DNA of 64,000 bases from CAYMBP01 sp964388745 (GTDB taxonomy: Bacteria > Babelota > Babeliae > Babelales > RVW-14). Both the position numbers and the translations under genes were made by a program. Positions 1-8,239 of the stretch are shown here, piece after piece. Where the stretch lies: the NCBI GenBank assembly GCA_964388745.1, contig CAYMBP010000001.1, positions 62,001-126,000 on the forward strand, given 5' to 3'. A model generated the notes under the pieces. That model did no database searches. It was not told the origin of the DNA and saw only the letters and a list, made by a program, of their open reading frames with translations. Numbering within the stretch: position 1 is the stretch's first letter; each line of letters opens with the position of its first letter.

Positions 1-1057
1 GATTGATCCAACTGGCTATGGAAGAGTGTTAGAGCTTGATGGCTTTGTTAAGATTATTGAGGATAAAAATTGTACTCCTGAGCAAAAGCTTGTGACGCGT
101 GTTAATGCGGGCATTTATCTTTTTAAGCGAGCATTTATAGAGCAGTATATTACTCAGCTACAGCCCAACGAGTTAACGGGTGAGATATACCTTGTAGATC
201 TTATTGAAAAGGCAAGTGAGCTTGAGCTTGGAGTAAAGACAATTCCCGTTCCGTATGATTTGGTTCGAGGGGTGAATACGCTCCAGGATCTTTGGGGTGT
301 TGAGCAGGTTAAGCGCTCTGAGCTCATTCGTTATTGGATGCATGAAGGAGTTCGTTTTGAACTTGCCCAAAGTATTCATATTGATCTTGATGTAACCATT
401 GGAGCGGGCTCTTTTATTGGAACAGGTGTGCATCTTCTTCGTGGAACACGTATTGGTGAAGAGTGCTTTGTTGGGGCTTTTTCAATGGTTGCAAATACAC
501 AGCTTGGTGATGAGAGTATGATTCATTCCCATTCAGTCGTTCAGGATAGTAAGCTTGGCTCTCATGTACGAGTTGGTCCATTTGCACGGCTTCGTGAGCA
601 GGTAGTTTTAGAGGATGGAGCAGAAGTAGGTAATTTTGTTGAGGCAAAGCAGACGACACTTGGTGAAAAATCAAAAGCAAAGCATTTAAGCTATTTAGGC
701 AATGCTGCAATCGGTAAGAATGTTAACATTGGAGCCGGAACAATTTTTTGTAATTATGATGGCTATGAAAAACATACGACAACGATACAAGATGATGTTT
801 TTGTTGGAAGCAACAGTACGCTTGTTGCGCCGATTACCATAGAAAAAGGTGGCTATACAGCTGCAGGGTCAACAATTAATAAAGATGTTCCAGCAGATAC
901 GCTCGCTTTTGGCCGAGCGCGACAAGAAAATAAAGAGGGGTATGCACAAAAGCTCAATAAAGAGAAAAGAACTGATAATCTTTGTGAAGAAGAAGAGACA
1001 TTTGATTTTACAGCTGCAATAAGATCTGCAGAAGATAAAAAAGAAAGTATTATATGA
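1..1057 (+). CDS. glmU: Bifunctional UDP-GlcNAc pyrophosphorylase / GlcN-1-P acetyltransferase (5' truncated)
   Basis: GlmU makes UDP-GlcNAc from GlcN-1-P, acetyl-CoA and UTP for peptidoglycan and LPS. The reading frame is open from base 2, where DPTGYGR, a conserved motif of the uridyltransferase domain, is already inside the protein, so the start lies upstream of the window. The rest of the N-terminal domain follows (VNAGIYLF, NELTGEIYL). The C-terminal left-handed beta-helix has hexapeptide repeats, VGPFARLR, GNFVEAK, the KHLSYLG segment that holds the catalytic His in E. coli GlmU, NIGAGT and CNYDG. A charged tail of about 30 residues follows the last repeats. The stop overlaps the next start (ATGA), so the two genes are probably translationally coupled. 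Confidence 0.95.
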   Translation, partial: IDPTGYGRVLELDGFVKIIEDKNCTPEQKLVTRVNAGIYLFKRAFIEQYITQLQPNELTGEIYLVDLIEKASELELGVKTIPVPYDLVRGVNTLQDLWGVEQVKRSELIRYWMHEGVRFELAQSIHIDLDVTIGAGSFIGTGVHLLRGTRIGEECFVGAFSMVANTQLGDESMIHSHSVVQDSKLGSHVRVGPFARLREQVVLEDGAEVGNFVEAKQTTLGEKSKAKHLSYLGNAAIGKNVNIGAGTIFCNYDGYEKHTTTIQDDVFVGSNSTLVAPITIEKGGYTAAGSTINKDVPADTLAFGRARQENKEGYAQKLNKEKRTDNLCEEEETFDFTAAIRSAEDKKESII

Positions 1058-2292
1058 TTTTTTTTCACACCGCTGATATTCACTATGGTGTTGAAAATTA
1101 TGGACGTATTGACCAAGCAACCGGAATACACTCTCGTTTGCTTGATTTTAATAAGGCATTTAGTTCTCTGGTTGATCAGGCAATTGAGCAAGATATTGAT
1201 TTTATTATTTTTTCTGGAGATGCATATAAGACAGCGTATCCAACACCAACGCAACAAAAGTTGTTAGCTGAGCAGCTATTTCGCTTGCAAAAAGCAGGAA
1301 TCCCTGTTGCGATCATTGTTGGAAATCATGATCATCCTTTAAGCTTTGGTAAGGCAAATGCTCTAGACGTATTTGGTTATTTACCGGTAAAAGGATTTTA
1401 TGTCTTTTCAAAGCCTGAAATTAAGACTATTTCAACAAAAAGTGGTGAAGTGCAGATTGTTGGAATTCCCTGGCCAACACGTAATAATGTTATTGCTCAT
1501 GAAGGCCATCGTTTTAAAAATAATCAGGAAATTGCGCAGTATTTATCAGATCGGGTAAGCACATTAATTGCTCACTTTGCAGAGCAGCTTGATATTTCTA
1601 AACCTGCTATTTTAGCAGGTCACTTGACAGTGAGTAACGGAATTTTTTCAGGGTCCGAGAAATGTGCTATTTTTGGGACTGACCCATTATTTCTTCCATC
1701 ACAACTTGCTCTTCCTGCGTTTGATTATGTTGCACTTGGGCATCTTCATCGTTATCAAAATCTTAATAAAGGGGGAGCGCCTGCTGTTGTATATTCAGGC
1801 TCTATAGAGCGTGTTGATTTTGGAGAGCGGAAAGAAGAAAAAGGATTTTGTAAGGTAGTAATTAATAAGAAGGGAGCTAAACGATTTTGCACTCATGAGT
1901 TTATTAAGATAGAAGCTCGTCCTATGTTGCAAATAGAAGTTGTCCTTAAGAGAGATGATCAGACTGAGCAAATTATTGATGCGCTAAGTCATTATGATTT
2001 GAAAGAGGCAATTATAAAAATTGTCTATTATCTTCCTGAAGGAAAGAAGGACTCTGTTGATTTAAATGCTGTGCATAGATCTTGTCAGCAGGCACACTAT
2101 GTTGTTGGAGTTATTCCTGTACATGCTATCGGACAACGTTCTTTGAGGGCGGATATCTCTGTTGATATGACTTTCCCTATTATTTTGGAACATTATATTG
2201 CAAAAAAAGACCATCTTAAAAAAAGAGAAAAGTCTTTATTAAAAAAGGGTATTGAGCTTTATAATCAAATAGAAACGCCTAAAGAAAGTTGA
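1054..2292 (+). CDS. sbcD: SbcD/Mre11-type exonuclease subunit (calcineurin-like phosphoesterase)
   Basis: The 412-residue protein has the ordered motifs of the Mre11/SbcD nuclease: HTADIHYG near the N terminus (DxH), FSGDAYKT, GNHDHP, AGHLTVSN and ALGHLHRYQ. A C-terminal capping region with coiled-coil character at the end follows. In known systems SbcD pairs with the SbcC ATPase to process DNA ends and hairpins. No sbcC is adjacent: downstream is a terminator and a convergent gene. The ATG overlaps the glmU stop by 4 bp. SbcD is more likely than a generic phosphoesterase because of length and motif spacing. Confidence 0.85.
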   Translation: MIFFHTADIHYGVENYGRIDQATGIHSRLLDFNKAFSSLVDQAIEQDIDFIIFSGDAYKTAYPTPTQQKLLAEQLFRLQKAGIPVAIIVGNHDHPLSFGKANALDVFGYLPVKGFYVFSKPEIKTISTKSGEVQIVGIPWPTRNNVIAHEGHRFKNNQEIAQYLSDRVSTLIAHFAEQLDISKPAILAGHLTVSNGIFSGSEKCAIFGTDPLFLPSQLALPAFDYVALGHLHRYQNLNKGGAPAVVYSGSIERVDFGERKEEKGFCKVVINKKGAKRFCTHEFIKIEARPMLQIEVVLKRDDQTEQIIDALSHYDLKEAIIKIVYYLPEGKKDSVDLNAVHRSCQQAHYVVGVIPVHAIGQRSLRADISVDMTFPIILEHYIAKKDHLKKREKSLLKKGIELYNQIETPKES

Positions 2293-2316
2293 TAATTAAA
2301 AGCATCTTATTTTTGC

Positions 2317-2345
2317 TTGACAGAGTCTTCCCCGATTGTTAGGAT
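2317..2345 (+). promoter_or_regulatory. Candidate sigma70-type promoter without a downstream coding gene
   Basis: TTGACA at 2317-2322 and TAGGAT at 2340-2345 are separated by 17 bases. The -35 is a perfect consensus and the -10 matches 4 of 6. No plus-strand gene follows before the terminator at 2434, so the transcript, if real, would be a short RNA. Confidence 0.4.
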
Positions 2346-2351
2346 TTTGCA

Positions 2352-2468
2352 TGTTCGGGCTTATGCGAGCTGATCAATTAATGTATAAAATCCCTAAATG
2401 AACGATACGTTAATGTATTGTTCGCCCCCCCAACCCTCCAGCTTTTCCTAAGTTGGAGGGACTTTTTT
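2352..2468 (+). ncRNA. Candidate small structured RNA (promoter-hairpin-terminator unit)
   Basis: Between the candidate promoter at 2317-2345 and the intrinsic terminator there is a hairpin, GAACGATAC (2400-2408) with GTATTGTTC (2415-2423), nine pairs including one G-T. I do not recognise it as SRP RNA, tmRNA, 6S RNA or RNase P RNA. The terminator may simply serve sbcD, which would leave this as an unexpressed spacer. Confidence 0.25.
2434..2468 (+). terminator. Intrinsic terminator after sbcD
   Basis: CCCTCCAGCTT (2434-2444) pairs with AAGTTGGAGGG (2450-2460) with one G-T wobble and a 5-base loop. A run of six T follows at 2463-2468. It overlaps the last codons of the convergent lipoprotein gene. 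Confidence 0.85.
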
Positions 2469-2888
2469 CAAAAGCAAAATATTGCTTGATGAGCCTTGCA
2501 AGCAGTGTCCGTTGACTTGATAAAGTCCTCTCATCATATAGCCAGAGGTATATTTTTTTGCAACATCATTGAATCTATGTTGTGTTACATCAAAAAATTT
2601 ATATGGTTCGAAGCTAATCAGAGTATTATTACTGAGTCTGTAGAGTGCGTAACCATGAAGAATTGCACCCTCAGGAATATCTTTTGGCGGGAGCCAACAT
2701 AAGGTAATTTTTTTATTTTTTCTTATTAAAGAAGTTAGTTTTGCAGCAGGAAGCTTTAGGCGAGGATAAGGATGTGATTTTTTGATTTCAAAATTAAAGA
2801 GATTATTTTGTTTTCTTCCACATCCAGAGAAAAATAAAATAAAAATTATACAAGAGTAGTAAGAAATAGTAAGTTTATATATTTTCAT
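2448..2888 (-). CDS. Small lipoprotein with fibronectin type III-like segment
   Basis: The 146-residue protein begins with a hydrophobic signal sequence and a lipobox ending FFSGC (Cys about residue 23), so it is probably lipidated and held at a membrane. The region with ITLCWLPP followed by HGYALYRL resembles the B and C strands of a fibronectin type III domain; the family assignment is by eye only. It starts 79 bases after the atpA stop on the same strand and could be the last gene of the ATP synthase transcript. No function can be given. Confidence 0.6.
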   Translation of the reverse strand: MKIYKLTISYYSCIIFILFFSGCGRKQNNLFNFEIKKSHPYPRLKLPAAKLTSLIRKNKKITLCWLPPKDIPEGAILHGYALYRLSNNTLISFEPYKFFDVTQHRFNDVAKKYTSGYMMRGLYQVNGHCLQGSSSNILLLKKVPPT

Positions 2889-2967
2889 TATAATTTGTGA
2901 AATAAATGAAGTGAAAGCTTACGATATTCTTCATCGCAAGCTTTGTTTGAAGTTTTTTTGATTGTTA

Positions 2968-4488
2968 TTAAGGGTGCGTTGACGGTTTAGTGAAGATGAC
3001 ACTGAATTCCTCAACAGCTTTTTTAAGTTCTTCGAATTGTTCTTCGGTAATATCTCGAGTCTCTTTAAGGCTATTGTAAAGATTTTCATGTGAGCCTTTA
3101 ATATATGAAACACAGGTAATTGAAAAATCTTTGAGCTCTTCGATTTTTACCTTATCTAGATAGTTTTCTTTGAGGAGAAATAAGAATATAAGCTGATCAG
3201 TTAAGTCATGTGTTTGGCGTTCATTTTGTTTAAAAAGAGCAACTGCACGTTTACCTCGATCCAAGGCTTTTCGACTACTTTTGTCGAGTTCGGTTCCAAA
3301 TTGAGCAAAGGCCAGGAGTTCATTATATTGAGCAAGTTCAAGCTTGAGGTTGCTACTCATTTTTTTTGTTGCTTTTGTTTGTGCTGCACCACCAACACGA
3401 GAAATTGAAAGTCCAATGCTTACAGCAGGGCGAATGCCTTGGTTAAACAATGTAGTATCAAAAAAAATTTGCCCATCTGTAATGGAGATAAGATTTGTTG
3501 GAATGTATGAAGAAATATCATCTCCCTGTGTTTGAATAACAGGAAGAGCCGTTAGCGACCCTCCTCCAAGTTCACTATTAAGTCTTCCTGCTCGCTCAAG
3601 AAGACGTGAATGCACATAAAAAATATCTCCAGGATAAGCTTCTCGCCCAGGGGGGCGTTGGAGTAGGAGAGAAAGTTCTCGATAAGCGATAGCGTGTGCT
3701 GTGAGATCATCGTAAATAATCAGTACATCTTTACCTTGCTTCATAAAATATTCTCCAATAGTACAACCAGCATATGGAGCAAGGAATTGATTAAGGGCTG
3801 TCTCTTTAGCGCTAGCATCAACAAGAATTGTATATTCAAGGGCGCTATGTTGCTCAAGTTCATAAATAATACGAGCAATGCTCGCTTGCTTGTGGCCAAT
3901 CGTTACATATACACAGATTACATTCTTGCCTTGCTGGTGCAAAATAATATCCATTACCAAGGATGTTTTTCCAGTGCTTCGATTACCAATAAAAAGTTCC
4001 CGTTGTCCTTTTCCAATTGGAATGAGTGTATCAATAACTGTAACACCCGTTTCAAGGGGTTCATTGACCGGTTGGCGTTCAGTAATTCCTGGGGCTGTTA
4101 ATTCAATTGGTTCGTATGAGGAGGCTTCAATCTCTTCAAGACCATCAAGGGGTTTGCCAAGAGCATTAATAATTCTTCCACACAAAGAGTCACCAACAGG
4201 AATAGAAAAAACATTGCCAGTTCTTTTGGCATATTCTCGTTCAATAACTGGTCGTGTATTTTCTAAAAGTCCTACAGATACAAAATCTTCATCAAGATGC
4301 AAAATAATTCCGGTACTTCCGTTTTCAAACTCAATCAATTCCCCAAAAATAGCATTAATAAGCCCGTATACTTTGCAAATGCCATCGCCAACTTTGATGA
4401 CAATGCCTATTTCATCAAATGATTCTTGTGGTTTATCATTAAGTGCATTTTCAAGAAGTGATATGAGGTCAGTATCTTTTTCAATCAT
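2968..4488 (-). CDS. atpA: F1 ATP synthase subunit alpha
   Basis: The 506-residue protein is normal length for the alpha subunit of the F1 catalytic head. It has the N-terminal barrel, the P-loop GNRSTGKT (consensus GDRQTGKT), the LLLQRPPGREAYPGD segment and SIGLSISRVGGAAQ, which contains the conserved arginine contributed to the catalytic site. The C-terminal helical domain is complete. The ATG overlaps the atpH stop by 4 bp. The usual next genes atpG, atpD and atpC do not follow; a lipoprotein gene does. Confidence 0.97.
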   Translation of the reverse strand: MIEKDTDLISLLENALNDKPQESFDEIGIVIKVGDGICKVYGLINAIFGELIEFENGSTGIILHLDEDFVSVGLLENTRPVIEREYAKRTGNVFSIPVGDSLCGRIINALGKPLDGLEEIEASSYEPIELTAPGITERQPVNEPLETGVTVIDTLIPIGKGQRELFIGNRSTGKTSLVMDIILHQQGKNVICVYVTIGHKQASIARIIYELEQHSALEYTILVDASAKETALNQFLAPYAGCTIGEYFMKQGKDVLIIYDDLTAHAIAYRELSLLLQRPPGREAYPGDIFYVHSRLLERAGRLNSELGGGSLTALPVIQTQGDDISSYIPTNLISITDGQIFFDTTLFNQGIRPAVSIGLSISRVGGAAQTKATKKMSSNLKLELAQYNELLAFAQFGTELDKSSRKALDRGKRAVALFKQNERQTHDLTDQLIFLFLLKENYLDKVKIEELKDFSITCVSYIKGSHENLYNSLKETRDITEEQFEELKKAVEEFSVIFTKPSTHP

Positions 4489-5039
4489 GACGTTATCCGT
4501 TGAGACATAAAGAGGTTAATAGATCGAAGGATTTTTTTCACCGAATGTTCCCACAATAAGGTGGGGCTTTGTATTTTAATACCGTTAATGAGTGATGCAT
4601 CGACAGTAAATTGTGCAACACTATTGCTGCTGACTTTCTTTTGTAGATGCTCAGTAATAGCTTTTTTTTCTATTTCTTCAAGCGGATGAGCTGTTGTAAC
4701 AGTAAATAATTCTTTTTTTATTCTGACATTGTAGAGTTGCTCAATTTGATAAAGTATAGAATCAAGTAAAATAATTTTTTTATGACTAAGTAGGAGGTAA
4801 ATCAATTTTTCAATATATTCTGGGCAATCAGTTATTTGGCAAATTTTTTCTATTGCAGCTCTGCGAGTTTCATCATTTACTTTTGATATTGTTAAGCAGG
4901 CATAGGTCCACCGATTTTTTTGTAAAAAATGAGCTAGCGAGGTAAATTGCGCAATATACCTTGGGGAGAGATGTTGTTGATAACAGTTAAGAAATGCATG
5001 AGCATAGCGGCGTGCCTCTGGTTTATAATGATGAATCAT
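4485..5039 (-). CDS. atpH: F1 ATP synthase subunit delta
   Basis: This subunit joins the peripheral stalk to the top of the F1 head. The 184-residue protein has the delta N-terminal helical pattern (EARRYAHAFLNCY) and the C-terminal signature VDASLINGIKIQ. A strong Shine-Dalgarno sequence (AAAGGAG) precedes the ATG. The gene overlaps atpF by 17 bp upstream and atpA by 4 bp downstream, as expected for a tightly coupled operon. Sequence divergence is high, which is normal for delta. Confidence 0.9.
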   Translation of the reverse strand: MIHHYKPEARRYAHAFLNCYQQHLSPRYIAQFTSLAHFLQKNRWTYACLTISKVNDETRRAAIEKICQITDCPEYIEKLIYLLLSHKKIILLDSILYQIEQLYNVRIKKELFTVTTAHPLEEIEKKAITEHLQKKVSSNSVAQFTVDASLINGIKIQSPTLLWEHSVKKILRSINLFMSQRITS

Positions 5040-5547
5040 GCCACTCCTTTTCTTGCTTGACTGTTGACTGTAAAAAGTGCTGAATGCTTTGTGCTGAAAA
5101 AGAATTAGATGAGGTTTTTTGGAAAGCTATTATTTCTTTTTCAGCTTTTATAAGAGCCTCGGGTAATGCTTTTTTAAGGAGCATTGAGGCATAAATTTCT
5201 TTACGTTGTCGTGTACGTCGGTCATTAAGCGCCTGAGTTCGTAGTCTATTTATTTGTTCTTGTTCATTTGCATTATGTTGTTGGGCTTTATACCATTTTT
5301 GAATGTTACGCTCAAAAACAACGAAGCTTTTTTTCTGTTGCTTTATTTGATTTTGAAGGCGTAGTTGAGTAGAGGTTAACAGCTTATCTTTTTCTATAAT
5401 TTCCATTTGCTGATTTTTTTCTTTATTTAAAAGATTATAAAGTAAGGGAATTACATACTGTTTAATTGGATTAATAAGCGTATGAATAAGAAGTCCAAAT
5501 AGACAAAAATGGAAAATAATATCAATTAAAGATATGTTAACGTGCAT
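5023..5547 (-). CDS. atpF: F0 ATP synthase subunit b
   Basis: One N-terminal membrane helix (about residues 5-30) is followed by a long charged, Gln/Lys/Glu-rich helical arm, the layout of the b subunit of the peripheral stalk. I chose the ATG at 5547 (174 residues) because GGAGAG lies 8 bases upstream; an in-frame ATG at 5577 would add 10 residues without a better site. The gene overlaps the preceding b-type gene by 11 bp and atpH by 17 bp. Calling this copy b and the shorter one b' is by analogy with cyanobacterial order. Confidence 0.8.
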   Translation of the reverse strand: MHVNISLIDIIFHFCLFGLLIHTLINPIKQYVIPLLYNLLNKEKNQQMEIIEKDKLLTSTQLRLQNQIKQQKKSFVVFERNIQKWYKAQQHNANEQEQINRLRTQALNDRRTRQRKEIYASMLLKKALPEALIKAEKEIIAFQKTSSNSFSAQSIQHFLQSTVKQEKEWHDSSL

Positions 5548-5893
5548 GACAAATTCTCTCCACAATAAAGGATTCAATATGCTCTTTTGCCTGATTAACT
5601 TTATCAGGAGTTATAGAAAGCAAAGTAAGTGTTGCCGTTTCTTGTGGCTGGGATGTTGGCTGCTTATAGTGCTCCTTGATGTGATTTTGAAATTGAATAA
5701 GCTGTTGCATCTTGTTATCTTGCAGTGTGGTTAAGAGCTTATCTTTTGCTTGTAGTTTTTCAACAACAAGCTTATATCCATTTTCTTGATCTGTAATATA
5801 ACGAACAAATGGACCAAAAAAAAATCTATCAAGAAATAGGTATACGAGATAAAAATGAATTATTTGAGCAAAAAGTGTAATATTTATATTCAT
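5537..5893 (-). CDS. F0 ATP synthase second b-type (b'-like) subunit
   Basis: The 118-residue protein has one N-terminal membrane segment (NITLFAQIIHFYLVYLF) with the FxxP motif of b subunits (FFFGPFVRY), then a charged helical arm. It sits between atpE and the longer b gene. Two different b-type genes in a row are known from cyanobacteria and alphaproteobacteria, where b and b' form a heterodimeric stalk. The C-terminal arm is short compared with usual b' subunits. It could be called atpF or atpG-like; I leave the symbol empty. Confidence 0.75.
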   Translation of the reverse strand: MNINITLFAQIIHFYLVYLFLDRFFFGPFVRYITDQENGYKLVVEKLQAKDKLLTTLQDNKMQQLIQFQNHIKEHYKQPTSQPQETATLTLLSITPDKVNQAKEHIESFIVERICHAR

Positions 5894-5926
5894 TATTTAC
5901 CTTCTATGTGCTCTACTTGTTAATTA

Positions 5927-6172
5927 TTACCGAACAACATAAATAATCAAAAGAAGTGCAATTAAAAGCGCATAAATAGCACTTGTTTCTACCATAATCA
6001 ATGCTGTAAACATTGCACGCATAATAAGCCCGGCATTTTCAGGACGCTTGCTGATGCTTTCACAGGCTTTTCCGCCAACAAATCCTTGTCCAAGCGCTGG
6101 GCCAAGAGTCCCTAAGCCCATACAAATACCTGCTGCAAGATACGCTGCTATCTTTACTGACTCCATAGCCAT
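5927..6172 (-). CDS. atpE: F0 ATP synthase subunit c
   Basis: The 81-residue hairpin has two membrane helices joined by the polar loop SKRPE. Helix 1 contains GPALGQGFVGGKA and helix 2 contains MVETSAIYALLIALL with the ion-binding Glu. The Gln in helix 1 together with Glu-Thr-Ser and Tyr in helix 2 resembles Na+-translocating c rings such as Propionigenium. It is the first gene of this atp transcript; atpB is not upstream. Start ATG at 6172, with AAAGG at a suitable distance. Confidence 0.95.
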   Translation of the reverse strand: MAMESVKIAAYLAAGICMGLGTLGPALGQGFVGGKACESISKRPENAGLIMRAMFTALIMVETSAIYALLIALLLIIYVVR

Positions 6173-6216
6173 GAATGACCTTTCGGGTTAAGATTGAATA
6201 TTCCTAATAATACGTT

Positions 6217-6246
6217 ATTCTAGCACCAACTCATCAAAATCTGCAA
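6217..6246 (-). promoter_or_regulatory. Candidate promoter for the atp operon
   Basis: On the minus strand TTGCAG (6246-6241) and TAGAAT (6222-6217) are 18 bases apart. The -10 matches 5 of 6, but the -35 is poor. Transcription would start near 6210, leaving a leader of about 38 bases. Confidence 0.35.
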
Positions 6247-6354
6247 TATGATTTTTATTTAAGTGAAAATAATGTGGTTTTGTATGTAAAAATTAATAAA
6301 AATTGAATACAAGAATTTATAATTATTACTCTTTTGTTAAAGAAGCATATTTTA

Positions 6355-6382
6355 TTGACAAGATTCTTTTTATGAGTAAATT
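6355..6382 (+). promoter_or_regulatory. Candidate promoter upstream of the 6626 gene
   Basis: A perfect TTGACA at 6355-6360 and TAAATT at 6377-6382 are 16 bases apart. The -10 matches 4 of 6. The implied leader is long, about 235 bases. Confidence 0.35.
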
Positions 6383-6625
6383 TGCCATAACATAATGTTA
6401 ACAAACTAACGGTTCTATTTTTTATGAAAATAGGCTAAGATGAGAGGCATTCGTTCTTTTAGGGTATAGCCGTTTCGAAGTTTAGTATCCATTTTGTGTA
6501 TTGATTAAAAGAGTGTATCAATATTACAGATTTATTTAAGTTTGAGTGTGATCTAAAAAATATTTAATAAAGAGGTATCTTACTATTATTTAATAGTCAT
6601 TAGAGCAACACTGTAGGTTTATACT

Positions 6626-8197
6626 ATGAATTATGAAAATAAATGCTTTTTTAAAAAAATGCTTACTTTAATTATTTTACTTAAACCGATTTTTTTCACT
6701 GCTTATGCATGGGTGAATGATCATGATCTTAGCTATTTTTCAATGGAGAGATTATTAGAGCTAGAGGAAGAACTTGGCTTAGATATGAATTTTAAAATGT
6801 CAAAGATTGAAGCTTCTGATTTGCGTGCACTTTTTGCAACATATCCTCTTGATGGGCCATTGTGGAAAAGTACACGAGCTCCTTCGGGGCGAGACCCTCT
6901 TTATTTATTGCCACAAAAAATTATTGCTATTGAATATGGTGGGGTGGCTATAAGTTTTTTCTATAATCAAACAAATAGAATGCCAATGACAGTCTCTACA
7001 CTTTTTGGTGATTTGTTTGATCCTCCTGGAGCTGGTGGTGAGCCAAGAGGATTTATTCCACTTTTACAAACTTCAATCGAAGGTTTTATTGCAGATTCTG
7101 AATCAAGCGTTAATCCAGAGCAAGTGAGTCGTGACGTCGTGACACTGCTTCCTTTTTTGCGAAACTTGACAACACAGCAGCGACAAGCTGGTTTTTTCGT
7201 ACAAGCAGGTTTTGCCATGGGTCCTCTCATGCTGCAGGTGCATACCCCATTTCTTATTTCTGAACGAAATTTTTGGCTTGGTGCTCGAGACCGAAGGCTT
7301 GTTGAAGAGCTTATGAAAAATTATGCAACAAGTGCTGCTGATTTTGATTATAGTGAGTTGTTTCATATTCGGTATGGTTTAGGAGATACTCGTCTCAAGC
7401 TTGGCTTGAACATGGTCAATATGACAAATTTTGCGCTTGATTTTGGAGGGGAGGCTATTCTTCCCACAAGCTTGCTTTCTTATGACCCTCGCTTTCAGAC
7501 TCACTCTGAACAGGTTGTTGAGGCAACTCCTATAGCAATTGATGATTTTGTAACGAATATGACAGATGTTTTAAGGGGGATTCGTGATTATTGGCTTGAT
7601 CCTCGTCTTGGTAACAATGGTCATTGGGGAGCAGGTATTTATTTAGAAACGAAATTTGGCCTTTTTCATGATTTTTTCCAGTTATGGACAAGGGTTTCTT
7701 ACGACTTGCTAATGCGGGGTAAAGAGGATAGGTTATTTATGTTTGTTCCTACTTTAACAAGTGAGAGTTTAGATAGTATTCCTCCAAGTGACAATCGAAA
7801 TCAGGCTGAAGCTGACTTAGTTAATGCCTATCTTAAGCAATACGTGCTTCCGTCGGCCTTTCGCTGTACAATTCGCCCTGGAGGGGTATTTAATGCAGTT
7901 GCTGTAGGAACCGTAAATTGGGGGCGTTGGCGTTTTTCTTTAGGCTATGATTATTATGCTAAGCAAAAAGAGCACTTGCATCGTTTGCATGATACGAATG
8001 TTAAGATTTCAGATCTTGCAGTTGAGGCTGGTCTTGTAGAGCGAGTACAGCAGCATAAAATTTTCTCAGAGTCGTTATATTCGTGGACGAGTAAAAAAGC
8101 TCAATACTCATTTGGCTACGGAAGTGACTTTACTTTGGCTAATGAAAATATTGGGAGCGATTGGACTGTTTATTTAAAATTTGTAGCATCGTTTTAG
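6626..8197 (+). CDS. Putative outer-membrane beta-barrel protein
   Basis: The 523-residue protein has a signal peptide (FFKKMLTLIILLKPIFFTAYA) and ends in YLKFVASF, a terminal aromatic strand typical of barrels inserted by the BAM complex. Alternating hydrophobic and polar strands and glycine-rich turns run through the C-terminal two thirds. I do not recognise a family. A general porin or transporter-like barrel is the most likely reading. The start at 6626 has only a weak ribosome site; ATG at 6659 would shorten the signal N-region. The following secreted gene is 42 bases away, so the two may share a transcript. Confidence 0.7.
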   Translation: MNYENKCFFKKMLTLIILLKPIFFTAYAWVNDHDLSYFSMERLLELEEELGLDMNFKMSKIEASDLRALFATYPLDGPLWKSTRAPSGRDPLYLLPQKIIAIEYGGVAISFFYNQTNRMPMTVSTLFGDLFDPPGAGGEPRGFIPLLQTSIEGFIADSESSVNPEQVSRDVVTLLPFLRNLTTQQRQAGFFVQAGFAMGPLMLQVHTPFLISERNFWLGARDRRLVEELMKNYATSAADFDYSELFHIRYGLGDTRLKLGLNMVNMTNFALDFGGEAILPTSLLSYDPRFQTHSEQVVEATPIAIDDFVTNMTDVLRGIRDYWLDPRLGNNGHWGAGIYLETKFGLFHDFFQLWTRVSYDLLMRGKEDRLFMFVPTLTSESLDSIPPSDNRNQAEADLVNAYLKQYVLPSAFRCTIRPGGVFNAVAVGTVNWGRWRFSLGYDYYAKQKEHLHRLHDTNVKISDLAVEAGLVERVQQHKIFSESLYSWTSKKAQYSFGYGSDFTLANENIGSDWTVYLKFVASF

Positions 8198-8239
8198 TGG
8201 GTTAACACTTGTTGTATTATTAATATGAAAGGCTTTGTA

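Larger units (their letters stand above)
6173..6625. promoter_or_regulatory. Divergent intergenic region between atpE and a barrel-protein gene
   Basis: This 453-base, very AT-rich stretch has no convincing ORF, tRNA or repeat. It should hold promoters for both flanking transcription units. Candidates are listed separately at 6217-6246 (minus) and 6355-6382 (plus). Confidence 0.6.
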
